Shown one piece after another: positions 1 through 5,503 of a DNA stretch of 5,680 nucleotides. The translations under genes were made by a program, and so were the position numbers. The first letter of the stretch is position 1, and the number at the start of each line of letters is the position of its first letter. This DNA comes from CANKBT01 sp038236005 (GTDB lineage Bacteria; Actinomycetota; Actinomycetes; Mycobacteriales; SCTD01): positions 1 through 5,680 of the forward strand of contig JBBSTI010000183.1 of assembly GCA_038236005.1 (NCBI GenBank). Direction: 5' to 3'. The notes beneath the pieces are model-generated. The model had not been told where the DNA came from. It searched no databases and saw only the letters and a list, made by a program, of their open reading frames with translations.

Positions 1-648
1 ATCAGCGAGTGGGTCAGCGCCCTCGCGGTGCTGGCCACCGTCTGCGAGGCGTTCGCGCTCGAGGTCCGGCACGGCCAGCGCACCGAGGTCCGCGAGCTGT
101 CCGAGCCGTTCGGCAAGGGGCAGAAGGGCTCCTCGGCGATGCCGCACAAGAAGAACCCGATCGCCTCGGAGCGGATCGCCGGGCTGGCACGCATCGTCCG
201 GGCGCAGGTCGTGCCGGTGATGGAGGGCATCCCGCTCTGGCACGAGCGCGACATCAGCCACTCCTCGACCGAGCGGGTCGCGCTGCCGGACGCGGCGATC
301 GCGACGGACTACCTGCTGCACCTCACGACCCGTCTGGTGACCGGGCTGGTCGTCGACGCCGACCGGATGCGGGCCAACCTGGAGTCCTCCGGCGGGCTGA
401 TCTACACCAGCGCGGTGCTGCTGGAGCTGGTCGACGCGGGGCTCTCGCGCGAGGCTGCGTACGCGCTGGTGCAGTCTGCGGCCATGCGTACGTGGGAGAC
501 CGGGGTGCCGTTCCGCCAGACGCTGTCCGAGCAGGCCTTGAACGACGGTCAGACCCTGGACGAGGAGCGGCTCGACCTGGTGTGCCGGCCGGAGCGCTAC
601 CTGGAGCGGCTCGCGCCGGTCTTCACCCGGCTCGAAGCGCTGGTCTGA
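1..648 (+). CDS. purB: Adenylosuccinate lyase, C-terminal part (5' end outside window)
   Basis: PurB is a cytoplasmic enzyme of purine synthesis. It releases fumarate from SAICAR to give AICAR, and from adenylosuccinate to give AMP. The frame is open from base 1, so the gene enters from the left; 215 residues and a TGA stop are visible, roughly the last half of a protein that is usually 430-480 residues. The fumarate-lyase superfamily signature GSSAMPHKKNP lies at bases 127-159; in this family it forms the mobile loop carrying the catalytic serine. The following stretch WHERDISHSSTERVALPDA is typical of bacterial PurB, and the rest is the helical C-terminal region. The GTG at base 28 is internal to the protein, not a start. 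The stop TGA overlaps the purC ATG by one base (TGATG), and purC catalyses the step just before PurB, so the two are very probably cotranscribed. Identification is firm. Confidence 0.96.
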   Translation: MSEWVSALAVLATVCEAFALEVRHGQRTEVRELSEPFGKGQKGSSAMPHKKNPIASERIAGLARIVRAQVVPVMEGIPLWHERDISHSSTERVALPDAAIATDYLLHLTTRLVTGLVVDADRMRANLESSGGLIYTSAVLLELVDAGLSREAAYALVQSAAMRTWETGVPFRQTLSEQALNDGQTLDEERLDLVCRPERYLERLAPVFTRLEALV

Positions 649-1541
649 TGGAGCTGCCGCTGCGGCTCGTCGCCCGCGGCAAGGTCCGCGAGCTGTACGA
701 GGTCGACGACGACCACTTGCTGCTCGTCGCGTCGGACCGCATCTCGGCGTACGACGTGGTGCTCCCCACCCCGGTGCCCGACAAGGGCGCGGTGCTCACG
801 GCGATGTCGCTGTGGTGGTTCGGGCAGCTGGCCGACCTGGTGCCGCACCACCTGGTGACCGCCGACGTGGACGACTTCCCGTCCGAGCTAGGCCCTTGGG
901 CGGACGAGCTGCGTGGACGGACCATGCTGTGCCGGCGACTGTCCATGGTCCCGGTGGAGTGCGTGGCCCGCGGGTACCTGACCGGGAGCGGGCTGGTGGA
1001 CTACGCCGCGTCCGGGTCGGTCTGCGGGGTGCCGCTACCTCCCGGGCTGCTCGACGGGTCCCCGCTGCCGTCGCCGATCTTCACGCCGGCGACCAAGGCC
1101 GCGGTCGGCGACCACGACGAGAACGTGTCCCTCGCGGCGGTTTCTGACGCGGTCGGTGCGTCGGTCGCCTCTGCGCTGCACGACGTGACGCTCGCGATCT
1201 ACGACCGGGCGGCCCGGCTGTGCCGCGAGCGCGGGATCGTGCTGGCCGACACCAAGCTCGAGCTGGGCTTCGACGACGCCGGGGTGCTCACCCTCGGCGA
1301 CGAGGTGCTGACCCCGGACTCCTCCCGGTTCTGGCCGGCGGACACCTGGGCGCCCGGGCGTGCTCAGGCCTCTTACGACAAGCAATACGTCCGGGACTGG
1401 CTGACGTCGACGGGCTGGGACCGTTCGGCGCCGGGGCCGGAACTGCCGGACGAGGTGGTCGAGGCGACCCGGGGACGTTACGTGGAGGCGTACGAGCGGC
1501 TCACCGGTTCCTCGTTCGCGGACTACCTGCGCGACGCCTGA
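648..1541 (+). CDS. purC: Phosphoribosylaminoimidazole-succinocarboxamide synthase (SAICAR synthase)
   Basis: PurC joins CAIR and aspartate using ATP to form SAICAR, the substrate of the PurB encoded just upstream. The protein has 297 residues, the usual size for the stand-alone bacterial enzyme. Visible motifs are GKVRELYEV (11-19, nucleotide-binding N-lobe), ASDRISAYDVVLPTPVPDKG (28-47), the first SAICAR synthase signature VPVECVARGYLTGSG (101-115), the second signature LADTKLELG (199-207) and EVLTPDSSRFWP (219-230). ATG 648 is chosen because the purB stop overlaps it (TGATG) and the conserved KVRELYE motif starts only 11 residues in. The same frame is open further upstream, but that part runs through purB. 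No Shine-Dalgarno sequence precedes the ATG, so initiation probably relies on coupling to purB termination. A palindrome begins 45 bases after the stop and no further pur gene follows on this strand. Confidence 0.97.
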   Translation: MELPLRLVARGKVRELYEVDDDHLLLVASDRISAYDVVLPTPVPDKGAVLTAMSLWWFGQLADLVPHHLVTADVDDFPSELGPWADELRGRTMLCRRLSMVPVECVARGYLTGSGLVDYAASGSVCGVPLPPGLLDGSPLPSPIFTPATKAAVGDHDENVSLAAVSDAVGASVASALHDVTLAIYDRAARLCRERGIVLADTKLELGFDDAGVLTLGDEVLTPDSSRFWPADTWAPGRAQASYDKQYVRDWLTSTGWDRSAPGPELPDEVVEATRGRYVEAYERLTGSSFADYLRDA

Positions 1542-1586
1542 CGCACTCGCCCACCCCGCACCTCCCCCGCACCTCCCCTCGTCGGC

Positions 1587-1641
1587 GATCTTCCTCGTAC
1601 GGCGAGTGTTTGGGCGTCTTGCGACGCTTCTGCGGAAGATC
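1587..1641. repeat. 55-bp palindromic element A1 (GATCTTCC...GGAAGATC)
   Basis: First member of a four-copy repeat family in this window. The ends are perfect 8-bp inverted repeats, GATCTTCC (1587-1594) and GGAAGATC (1634-1641). Inside is a second small hairpin, GCGTC (1614-1618) with GACGC (1623-1627) around a TTGC loop. It shares the family's invariant positions: 1-8, C10, G16, TG25-26, GCG35-37, T43, G46 and 48-55. It starts 45 bases after the purC stop and could slow or stop transcription from purC, but no T-run follows it. Confidence 0.85.
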
Positions 1642-1668
1642 ACCCAGGGATGTGGTCCTGCGACGCGC

Positions 1669-1725
1669 TGATCTTCCCCAAAGAGCTGCGAGATGTCCGT
1701 TCAGCGGCTTCTTTGGGGAAGATCA
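1669..1725. repeat. 55-bp palindromic element A2 with extended 16-bp arms
   Basis: This is the most perfect palindrome of the set. TGATCTTCCCCAAAGA (1669-1684) pairs without mismatch with TCTTTGGGGAAGATCA (1710-1725), leaving 25 bases between. The core from GATC to GATC (1670-1724) is again exactly 55 bp. It lies 28 bp after A1 in the same orientation. Its internal segment (ATGTCCG, then GCGGCTT) resembles that of B2 (CTGTCCA, then GCGGCTT) more than A1, which points to a duplicated A1-A2 / B1-B2 unit. On the + strand the hairpin ends 82 bases before the start of the next gene. Confidence 0.88.
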
Positions 1726-1796
1726 CGGACGCGAGGGCGGACCCGGCTGCCTGTGCACGAGACTGTGGACGACCCTCGCGGTGACCCCCAGGCTGC

Positions 1797-1800
1797 AAGG
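1797..1800 (+). promoter_or_regulatory. Probable ribosome-binding site for the AbiEi/DUF559-like gene
   Basis: AAGG sits seven bases before ATG 1808. It decides the start: the frame is open far upstream, but there it crosses purC and the palindromes. No convincing -10/-35 promoter was found in 1726-1796. Confidence 0.55.
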
Positions 1801-1807
1801 TCGCCAC

Positions 1808-2761
1808 ATGACGACGACCGTGCTCACCCGCGCCCAGCTGATCGAGACGGCAGGTTCCCCAGGCCGTGCGCGGGGACTGCTCGACCAAGGCGAGTGGGTG
1901 CGCCTGCTAGCCGGCGCGTACGCGCCTGCGGCCGAGGCGGCGGCGCTCGAGACCCGCGCCGCAGCGACGATGCTCGCACTCCCGGAGGGCACGGTGCTCG
2001 GCGGCCGTACGGCGTTGTGGGTGGCTGGGGTCAGCTGGTGCGAGGACGCCCCGCTCGAGGTCACCGTGCCGCGCGGACGCCACCTCGCTCTCCGTGAGGG
2101 ACTCCGGTGGCGATCCGGCTCGCTTCCCGACGACGAGGTCTGCCAGGTCGGTGATCTGAGGATCCTCAGCGCGGCGCGCGTCACCGTGGACATCGCTCGG
2201 ACGGAACCGTTGCTGGACGCGGTCGCCGTGCTCGACGCAGCACTCCGGGCCGGGGCCACGACCTTGCCGCTCGTCGCGCTGGCGCTGGCCCGGGCGTCGA
2301 AGCTGCGCGGCGTCGAACGGGCCCGGGTCGTCCCGGGGCTCGCGAACGGCCGTAGCGAGTCGCCGATGGAGAGCCGGCTCCGGGTGCGGTTCGTGCAGGA
2401 GGACGTGACCGGGCTGGAGTGCCAGTGGGATGCGTACGACCTCGACGGGCGGCACCTCGGGCGGACGGACCTGCGTCTGCGTGGCGTCGTCGGTGAGTAC
2501 GACGGGCGAAAGGAGCGACTGGACGAGGAGCGCTTTCAGCACGACCGCAGCCGACAGACCGGTCTGCTGTCGAGCGGGGTCGAGCTCCGGCGCTACACCT
2601 CCCGCGACGTCTACCGGCGCAGCCCGGCCTCGGTCGCCGCCGAGCTGCGATCGGCGCTGCGGCAGTCCGACGCCCGACCCCCGCCGCGGGTGACGCCAGG
2701 ACGGGACACCCTCCCGCCGCCGAAGCATCGCCCGCTGCCGACGCTCGCCGACGCCGCCTGA
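1808..2761 (+). CDS. AbiEi-like winged-helix / Vsr-DUF559-like nuclease-domain protein
   Basis: The predicted protein has 317 residues. Residues 6-40 (LTRAQLIETAGSPGRARGLL, then a segment ending LLAGAYAP) resemble the winged-helix start of AbiEi-family proteins, which bind DNA as antitoxins in type IV systems. The middle (about 45-180) resembles the spacer region of actinobacterial AbiEi-like proteins. The C-terminal part (about 185-285) looks like a DUF559/Vsr-type PD-(D/E)XK fold: SPMESRLR with Glu188, then GRTDLRLRG with Asp221, then VGEYDGRKE with Glu230 and Asp232, then a basic helix with ERFQHDRSRQ and a closing RRYTSRDVYR segment. These acidic residues are candidate metal ligands, so the fold may be active. 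The last 35 residues are proline-rich and probably disordered. No AbiEii-like toxin gene is adjacent, so a classical toxin-antitoxin pair is unlikely. The true substrate and role are unknown. Palindrome pairs flank it, and ilvA converges on it from the right. Start is set by AAGG seven bases before the ATG. Confidence 0.8.
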   Translation: MTTTVLTRAQLIETAGSPGRARGLLDQGEWVRLLAGAYAPAAEAAALETRAAATMLALPEGTVLGGRTALWVAGVSWCEDAPLEVTVPRGRHLALREGLRWRSGSLPDDEVCQVGDLRILSAARVTVDIARTEPLLDAVAVLDAALRAGATTLPLVALALARASKLRGVERARVVPGLANGRSESPMESRLRVRFVQEDVTGLECQWDAYDLDGRHLGRTDLRLRGVVGEYDGRKERLDEERFQHDRSRQTGLLSSGVELRRYTSRDVYRRSPASVAAELRSALRQSDARPPPRVTPGRDTLPPPKHRPLPTLADAA

Positions 2762-2786
2762 CCGCTTACCCGCCACCCCGCAGTGC

Positions 2787-2843
2787 CGATCTTCCCCAGA
2801 GGGCGACCATCTGCCTGTTTCGCGGAGCTTCTGAGGAAGATCG
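2787..2843. repeat. 55-bp palindromic element B1
   Basis: Core 2788-2842 is 55 bp, GATCTTCC to GGAAGATC, with one extra C-G pair outside. The arms extend inward as GATCTTCCCCAGA (2788-2800) against TCTGAGGAAGATC (2830-2842) with a single mismatch. It begins 26 bases after the stop of the nuclease-like gene and could act as its transcription end, though no T-run follows. The right part (CTTCTG, any base, GGAAGATC, then A or G, CCCAG) matches A1. Confidence 0.85.
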
Positions 2844-2868
2844 CCCAGCAGGGGGCGCGCACGGGGGA

Positions 2869-2925
2869 CGATCTTCCTCCAACGGTGACGAACTGTCCAA
2901 TACGCGGCTTGTTCGGGGAAGATCG
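2869..2925. repeat. 55-bp palindromic element B2, next to the ilvA stop
   Basis: Core 2870-2924 is again 55 bp with perfect GATCTTCC / GGAAGATC ends, plus one outer C-G pair. The inner arms pair partly, with wobble pairs and one C-C mismatch. It follows B1 after 27 bp. Its right edge is 17 bases from the ilvA stop on the opposite strand, so it lies in the 3' region of two converging transcripts. Internal CTGTCC and GCGGCTT match A2. Confidence 0.85.
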
Positions 2926-2941
2926 CCGGCGCAGGGCGGGG

Positions 2942-4219
2942 TCAGACCAGGAAGCGGTACGAGGGGGTGCCTGGGGCCATCCGTTCCGCCGTCATCGGCG
3001 AGGCCGCCATCCGATCCTCGAGCCCCGCCAGATCGGCGGCCCGGGCCAGCTCGATGCCGACCAGCGCCGGGCCGGTCTCGCGGTTGTTGCGCTTGACGTA
3101 CTCGAACAGCGCGATGTCGTCGTCCGGCCCGAGCACCTCGTCCAGGAACCTGCGCAGCGCCCCCGGCTCCTGCGGGAACTCGACCAGGAAGTAGTGCTTC
3201 AGCCCGGTGTGCACCAGCGCCCGCTCGACCACCTCGCCGTAGCGGGAGACGTCGTTGTTGCCGCCGGACAGCACGCAGACCACGGTCGAGCCCGGCTCCA
3301 CGTCTACCAGACCCAGCGCGGCGGAGGCCAGCGCACCAGCCGGCTCGGCCACGATCCCGTCGACCTGATAAAGGTCGAGCATCTCGACGCAGATCTGCCC
3401 CTCGGGCACGGAGCGCATCTCGACCCCGCCGTCGCGCAGCAGCGGGAACGTCACGGCGCCGGCCCGTCGTACGGCTGCCCCGTCCACGAAGCCGTCGATC
3501 TCCGGGAGCGTCACCGGTCCCCCGGCTGCCAGCGCGGCGGCCATCGAGGCGGCGCCGGCCGGCTCGACCCCGACCACGCGTACGCCAGGGTGGCGTGCTG
3601 CGAGCCACGACGACACGCCAGCCGCGAGACCGCCACCGCCGACCGGAACGACGACCAGGTCCGGCGCCCGGCCGAGCGCACCGACGATCTCCAGAGCCAC
3701 CGTCGCCTGCCCAGCCACCGTCCGCGCGTCGTCGAAGGCCGGGACCGGCACCGCCCCGGTTCTCAGCGCGTCAGCCAGCGCGACCTCGGCCGCCTCGTCG
3801 TAGGTGTCCCCCACGACGACCAGCTCCACGGCCGCGCCCCCGAGGGCCAGGATCCGGGACCGCTTCTGCCGCGGGGTCGTTCGCGGCACGTGGATACGGG
3901 CGGTCACGCCGAGCCGGGCACAGGCGTACGCCACCCCCTGCGCGTGGTTGCCGGCGCTCGCGCACACGACCCCGGCCGCCCGTTCGTCCGGGCTGAGCTG
4001 GGAGATGAGGTTGTAGGCGCCCCGCACCTTGTAGGACCGCCCGACCTGCAGATCCTCTCGTTTAAGGAAGATCTCTGCTCCGAGCTGCACGGACAGCCGG
4101 TCGTTGCGGTGCAGCGGCGTCTCGAGCGCCACACCCGCCAGACGCACCGCAGCAGCCTCGGCCGCCAGCGCCGGGTCGGTCGGGTCGGTCGGGTCGGTCG
4201 GGTCCGCGGCGTCACTCAT
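2942..4219 (-). CDS. ilvA: Threonine ammonia-lyase (threonine dehydratase), biosynthetic type
   Basis: IlvA deaminates threonine to 2-oxobutanoate with pyridoxal phosphate, the first committed step of isoleucine synthesis. The protein has 425 residues, the short form with one C-terminal regulatory domain, as in corynebacteria and mycobacteria. The PLP lysine is Lys64 in GRSYKVRGAYN. CASAGNHAQGVAYA (86-99) and the phosphate-binding loop VPVGGGGLAAG (191-201) follow, then VVCVLSGGNND (313-323) near the end of the catalytic domain. Residues about 341-425, starting HYFLVEFPQEPGALRRFL, form the ACT-like domain that gives isoleucine feedback in this family. ATG 4219 overlaps the def stop by eight bases (ATGAGTGA) and lacks a good Shine-Dalgarno sequence, so translation is probably coupled to def. 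The N-terminus holds a DPT repeat encoded by a 9-bp tandem repeat. Codons 52-54 (CTT AAA CGA) are unusually AT-rich for this gene. Confidence 0.95.
   Translation of the reverse strand: MSDAADPTDPTDPTDPALAAEAAAVRLAGVALETPLHRNDRLSVQLGAEIFLKREDLQVGRSYKVRGAYNLISQLSPDERAAGVVCASAGNHAQGVAYACARLGVTARIHVPRTTPRQKRSRILALGGAAVELVVVGDTYDEAAEVALADALRTGAVPVPAFDDARTVAGQATVALEIVGALGRAPDLVVVPVGGGGLAAGVSSWLAARHPGVRVVGVEPAGAASMAAALAAGGPVTLPEIDGFVDGAAVRRAGAVTFPLLRDGGVEMRSVPEGQICVEMLDLYQVDGIVAEPAGALASAALGLVDVEPGSTVVCVLSGGNNDVSRYGEVVERALVHTGLKHYFLVEFPQEPGALRRFLDEVLGPDDDIALFEYVKRNNRETGPALVGIELARAADLAGLEDRMAASPMTAERMAPGTPSYRFLV
4173..4204. repeat. 9-bp tandem repeat inside the ilvA 5' end
   Basis: GGGTCGGTC occurs three times head to tail (4173-4181, 4182-4190, 4191-4199), followed by a partial copy GGGTC. 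Read in ilvA, it encodes DPTDPTDPTDP at residues 6-16, ahead of the folded domain. Copy-number change would keep the frame, adding or removing three residues at a time. Confidence 0.9.
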
Positions 4220-4817
4220 CCGCGGGTGCGTCCCGGAGCGCCTGCTGCTCCCGTACGTCCTGGGCGGTAAGGATCCGGTGCGCGTCGCCGTACCAGGGGG
4301 CAGTCTTGACGTCCTTGATCGCTCCCTTGCGCGTGCGGCCGCCGAGCCGGTCCAGGTAGAGCAGACCGTCGAGGTGGTCCGTCTCGTGCTGCAGGCAGCG
4401 GGCGAGCAACCCCTCACCCTCGACGGTGACGGGGGCGCCGGTGACGTCGACGCCGGTGACCCGGGCGGCCTCCCAGCGGGCGGTGTCGTACTCCAGGTCA
4501 GGCGCCGACAGGCAGCCTTCCGGTTCAGTCTCCAGCTGTTCGCCGAGCCGCTCCAGGACCGGGTTGACGACGTGACCCTTGCGGCCGCGGCCGCAGTCGT
4601 AGGTGAAGACCCGCAGCCCCAGCCCGACCTGCGGGGCCGCGAGGCCGACGCCGGGTGAGGCGTACATGGTCACGAACATTGCCTCGACGAGGTCGGCGAG
4701 CGCCTGGTCGAAGCTCGTCACGGGGGCGGCGGGGCGGTGCAGGACGACCTGGCCGTACAGGGTGAGCGGCAGGGGGTCGTCCGCGGTGAGCAGGGTGGCG
4801 AGGTCGGGCGCGGTCAT
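4212..4817 (-). CDS. def: Peptide deformylase
   Basis: Def removes the formyl group from the N-terminal methionine of new proteins and is a cytoplasmic metal enzyme. The protein has 201 residues. All three family motifs are intact: GVGLAAPQ (56-63), EGCLS (100-104) with metal-ligand Cys102, and HETDH (144-148) supplying two histidine ligands and the catalytic glutamate. ATG 4817 is the first start codon in this frame. The best ribosome-binding sequence (AGGAG, 4838-4834) is 16 bases upstream, too far for normal use, and instead suits a three-codon reading frame whose stop overlaps the def ATG. The 3' end overlaps ilvA by eight bases, so the two form an operon. A 36-bp hairpin lies directly upstream. 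Function is secure; the initiation mechanism is less so. Confidence 0.95.
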   Translation of the reverse strand: MTAPDLATLLTADDPLPLTLYGQVVLHRPAAPVTSFDQALADLVEAMFVTMYASPGVGLAAPQVGLGLRVFTYDCGRGRKGHVVNPVLERLGEQLETEPEGCLSAPDLEYDTARWEAARVTGVDVTGAPVTVEGEGLLARCLQHETDHLDGLLYLDRLGGRTRKGAIKDVKTAPWYGDAHRILTAQDVREQQALRDAPADE

Positions 4818-4825
4818 CGGCCCAT
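4814..4825 (-). other. Possible three-codon upstream reading frame coupled to def
   Basis: On the minus strand ATG GGC CGA TGA (Met-Gly-Arg-stop) begins eight bases after a strong AGGAG (4838-4834). Its stop and the def start share ATGA (4817-4814). Ribosomes loaded at AGGAG could finish this minimal frame and restart at def. A start this short may instead be coincidence, with AGGAG serving def directly at a long distance. Confidence 0.35.
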
Positions 4826-4833
4826 TCTGCCGT

Positions 4834-4838
4834 CTCCT
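4834..4838 (-). promoter_or_regulatory. AGGAG Shine-Dalgarno sequence upstream of def
   Basis: On the minus strand AGGAG is followed after 8 bases by the ATG of the mini-frame and after 16 bases by the def ATG. It starts five bases after the edge of the adjacent hairpin, so folding of that hairpin could affect ribosome access. Confidence 0.5.
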
Positions 4839-4843
4839 GCGTT

Positions 4844-4879
4844 GGTGATCTTTGCCGGCGTTTCGGCCTGAAGATCACC
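4844..4879. repeat. Hairpin between divergent def and the 4898 gene
   Basis: GGTGATCTT (4844-4852) pairs perfectly with AAGATCACC (4871-4879). An inner stem GCCG (4854-4857) / CGGC (4864-4867) closes a six-base loop. It occupies 36 of the 47 bases between the two genes' ribosome-binding sites. The GATCTT/AAGATC arms recall the 55-bp elements, but it is shorter and lacks the terminal CC/GG. Because it lies upstream of both genes it cannot be their terminator; it may be an operator, a 5'-leader structure or a diverged repeat. Confidence 0.75.
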
Positions 4880-4885
4880 AGCGGC

Positions 4886-4890
4886 AGGAA
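4886..4890 (+). promoter_or_regulatory. Ribosome-binding site for the 4898 gene
   Basis: AGGAA lies seven bases before GTG 4898 and supports this start over later ones. It begins six bases after the right edge of the hairpin. Confidence 0.65.
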
Positions 4891-4897
4891 ACGTACG

Positions 4898-5503
4898 GTG
4901 GCGCTGGTGAAGACCGCCGACGCCGACCGCCTGCTCGCCTTCGTCCGGGCCGGTGCTGCACCGGCCCGGCTGGTGGCGGGTGAGGTCGGTGCCACAGACC
5001 CGTCCCGACGTGCCGACACGATCGCGGTGCACTGGCGCAACGAGGTCGCCGTCCTCACCGCCGCGCCCGGGATCGGCGGGCGACTGACCGACGTGGTCGT
5101 CGACCTCGTCGGTGCGACCGCGCAGGGACTGCTCGTGCTGTCGCTGTGCGAGCTGGCGGGGGTGACCGACGAGCAGGAACGCGTACGGCTCGTGGCCCGG
5201 CACGTCCTTTCCGAGCGGCTCCCGAAGGGCTGGTCGGCCGTCACGGCTGAGGTCCCCGCGCAGCCGGAGACCGGCGACGACCCGGCCTGGCGCAGGGTGC
5301 TGTCGGCCGCGCCCGGCGCCCTGGTGACGTCGCTGAAGACCATGTGGGCCGTACGTCGGCTCACCGGTCAGCGCAACGAGGGCCGGTTCTGGCAGCGTTG
5401 GGTGGCAAACGTCCCGGTGGTCGGTGTGGCCGGACGCGTTCTGGGCGAGCGGCACGCCATGACCGGCCTGGCCCGGGACGTCTCCGACGAGCTCGACCTC
5501 TGA
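4898..5503 (+). CDS. Protein of unknown function, 201 residues
   Basis: I do not recognise the family with confidence. The GTG start is supported by AGGAA seven bases upstream, and the codon pattern is strongly GC at third positions, so the gene is very likely real. The protein has an alpha-helical look. A fairly hydrophobic stretch lies at about 63-88 (LTDVVVDLVGATAQGLLVLS and on). A charged middle follows, then a glycine/valine-rich segment WVANVPVVGVAGRVLGE at 168-184. The last pattern loosely recalls EcsC-like proteins, which have VP-x-VG-type motifs, but that is only a visual resemblance. There is no signal peptide or clear transmembrane helix, and no catalytic motif is seen. It diverges from def-ilvA with only 80 bp between starts, so the two sides may share control. 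A hairpin 24 bases past the stop probably marks the end of the transcript. Confidence 0.75.
   Translation: MALVKTADADRLLAFVRAGAAPARLVAGEVGATDPSRRADTIAVHWRNEVAVLTAAPGIGGRLTDVVVDLVGATAQGLLVLSLCELAGVTDEQERVRLVARHVLSERLPKGWSAVTAEVPAQPETGDDPAWRRVLSAAPGALVTSLKTMWAVRRLTGQRNEGRFWQRWVANVPVVGVAGRVLGERHAMTGLARDVSDELDL

Larger units (their letters stand above)
1587..2924 (+). mobile_element. Putative repeat-bracketed cassette: nuclease-like gene between two direct copies of a double palindrome
   Basis: The left pair A1-A2 (138 bp) and right pair B1-B2 (137 bp) lie in the same orientation on either side of one gene. Similarity runs beyond the palindromes. Both first elements are followed by GATC, A or G, then CCCAG. 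Both second elements are followed by a related G-rich stretch (ACGGACGCGAGGGCGG and GCCGGCGCAGGGCGG). CCACCCCGCA occurs shortly before each pair (1551-1560 and 2773-2782). The block lies between housekeeping genes purC and ilvA, as expected for an accessory insertion. No transposase, integrase or clear target-site duplication is seen, so calling it mobile is an inference. Confidence 0.4.

Noticed and set aside
9..647. Upstream extension of the purC frame through purB
   Set aside because: Within purB this frame gives a low-complexity Arg/Gly/Ala-rich translation. PurC homology begins at the ATG overlapping the purB stop.
1808..2761. Type IV toxin-antitoxin operon (AbiEi/AbiEii)
   Set aside because: Only the AbiEi-like N-terminal region is present. 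No nucleotidyltransferase toxin gene is adjacent, and the C-terminal part looks nuclease-like.
1907..2776. Long minus-strand open frame opposite the AbiEi/DUF559-like gene
   Set aside because: Its composition is that of a GC-rich shadow frame with no recognisable motif. The + strand gene has family motifs and a ribosome-binding site.
1587..2924. Regularly spaced repeats resembling a CRISPR array
   Set aside because: There are only two elements per cluster, each is a 55-bp palindrome with a diverged interior, the gaps between elements (28 and 27 bp) share sequence instead of being unique, and no cas genes are near.
2783..4270. Long open frame on the + strand opposite ilvA, about 495 codons
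   Set aside because: It lies antisense to an intact, well-recognised ilvA, has arginine/histidine/proline-rich composition typical of wrong-frame reading in GC-rich DNA, and crosses two palindromes.
4525..5364. Minus-strand open frame spanning def, the divergent spacer and the 4898 gene
   Set aside because: It overlaps two better-supported genes on most of its length and has a Ser/Arg/Thr-rich translation without domains.
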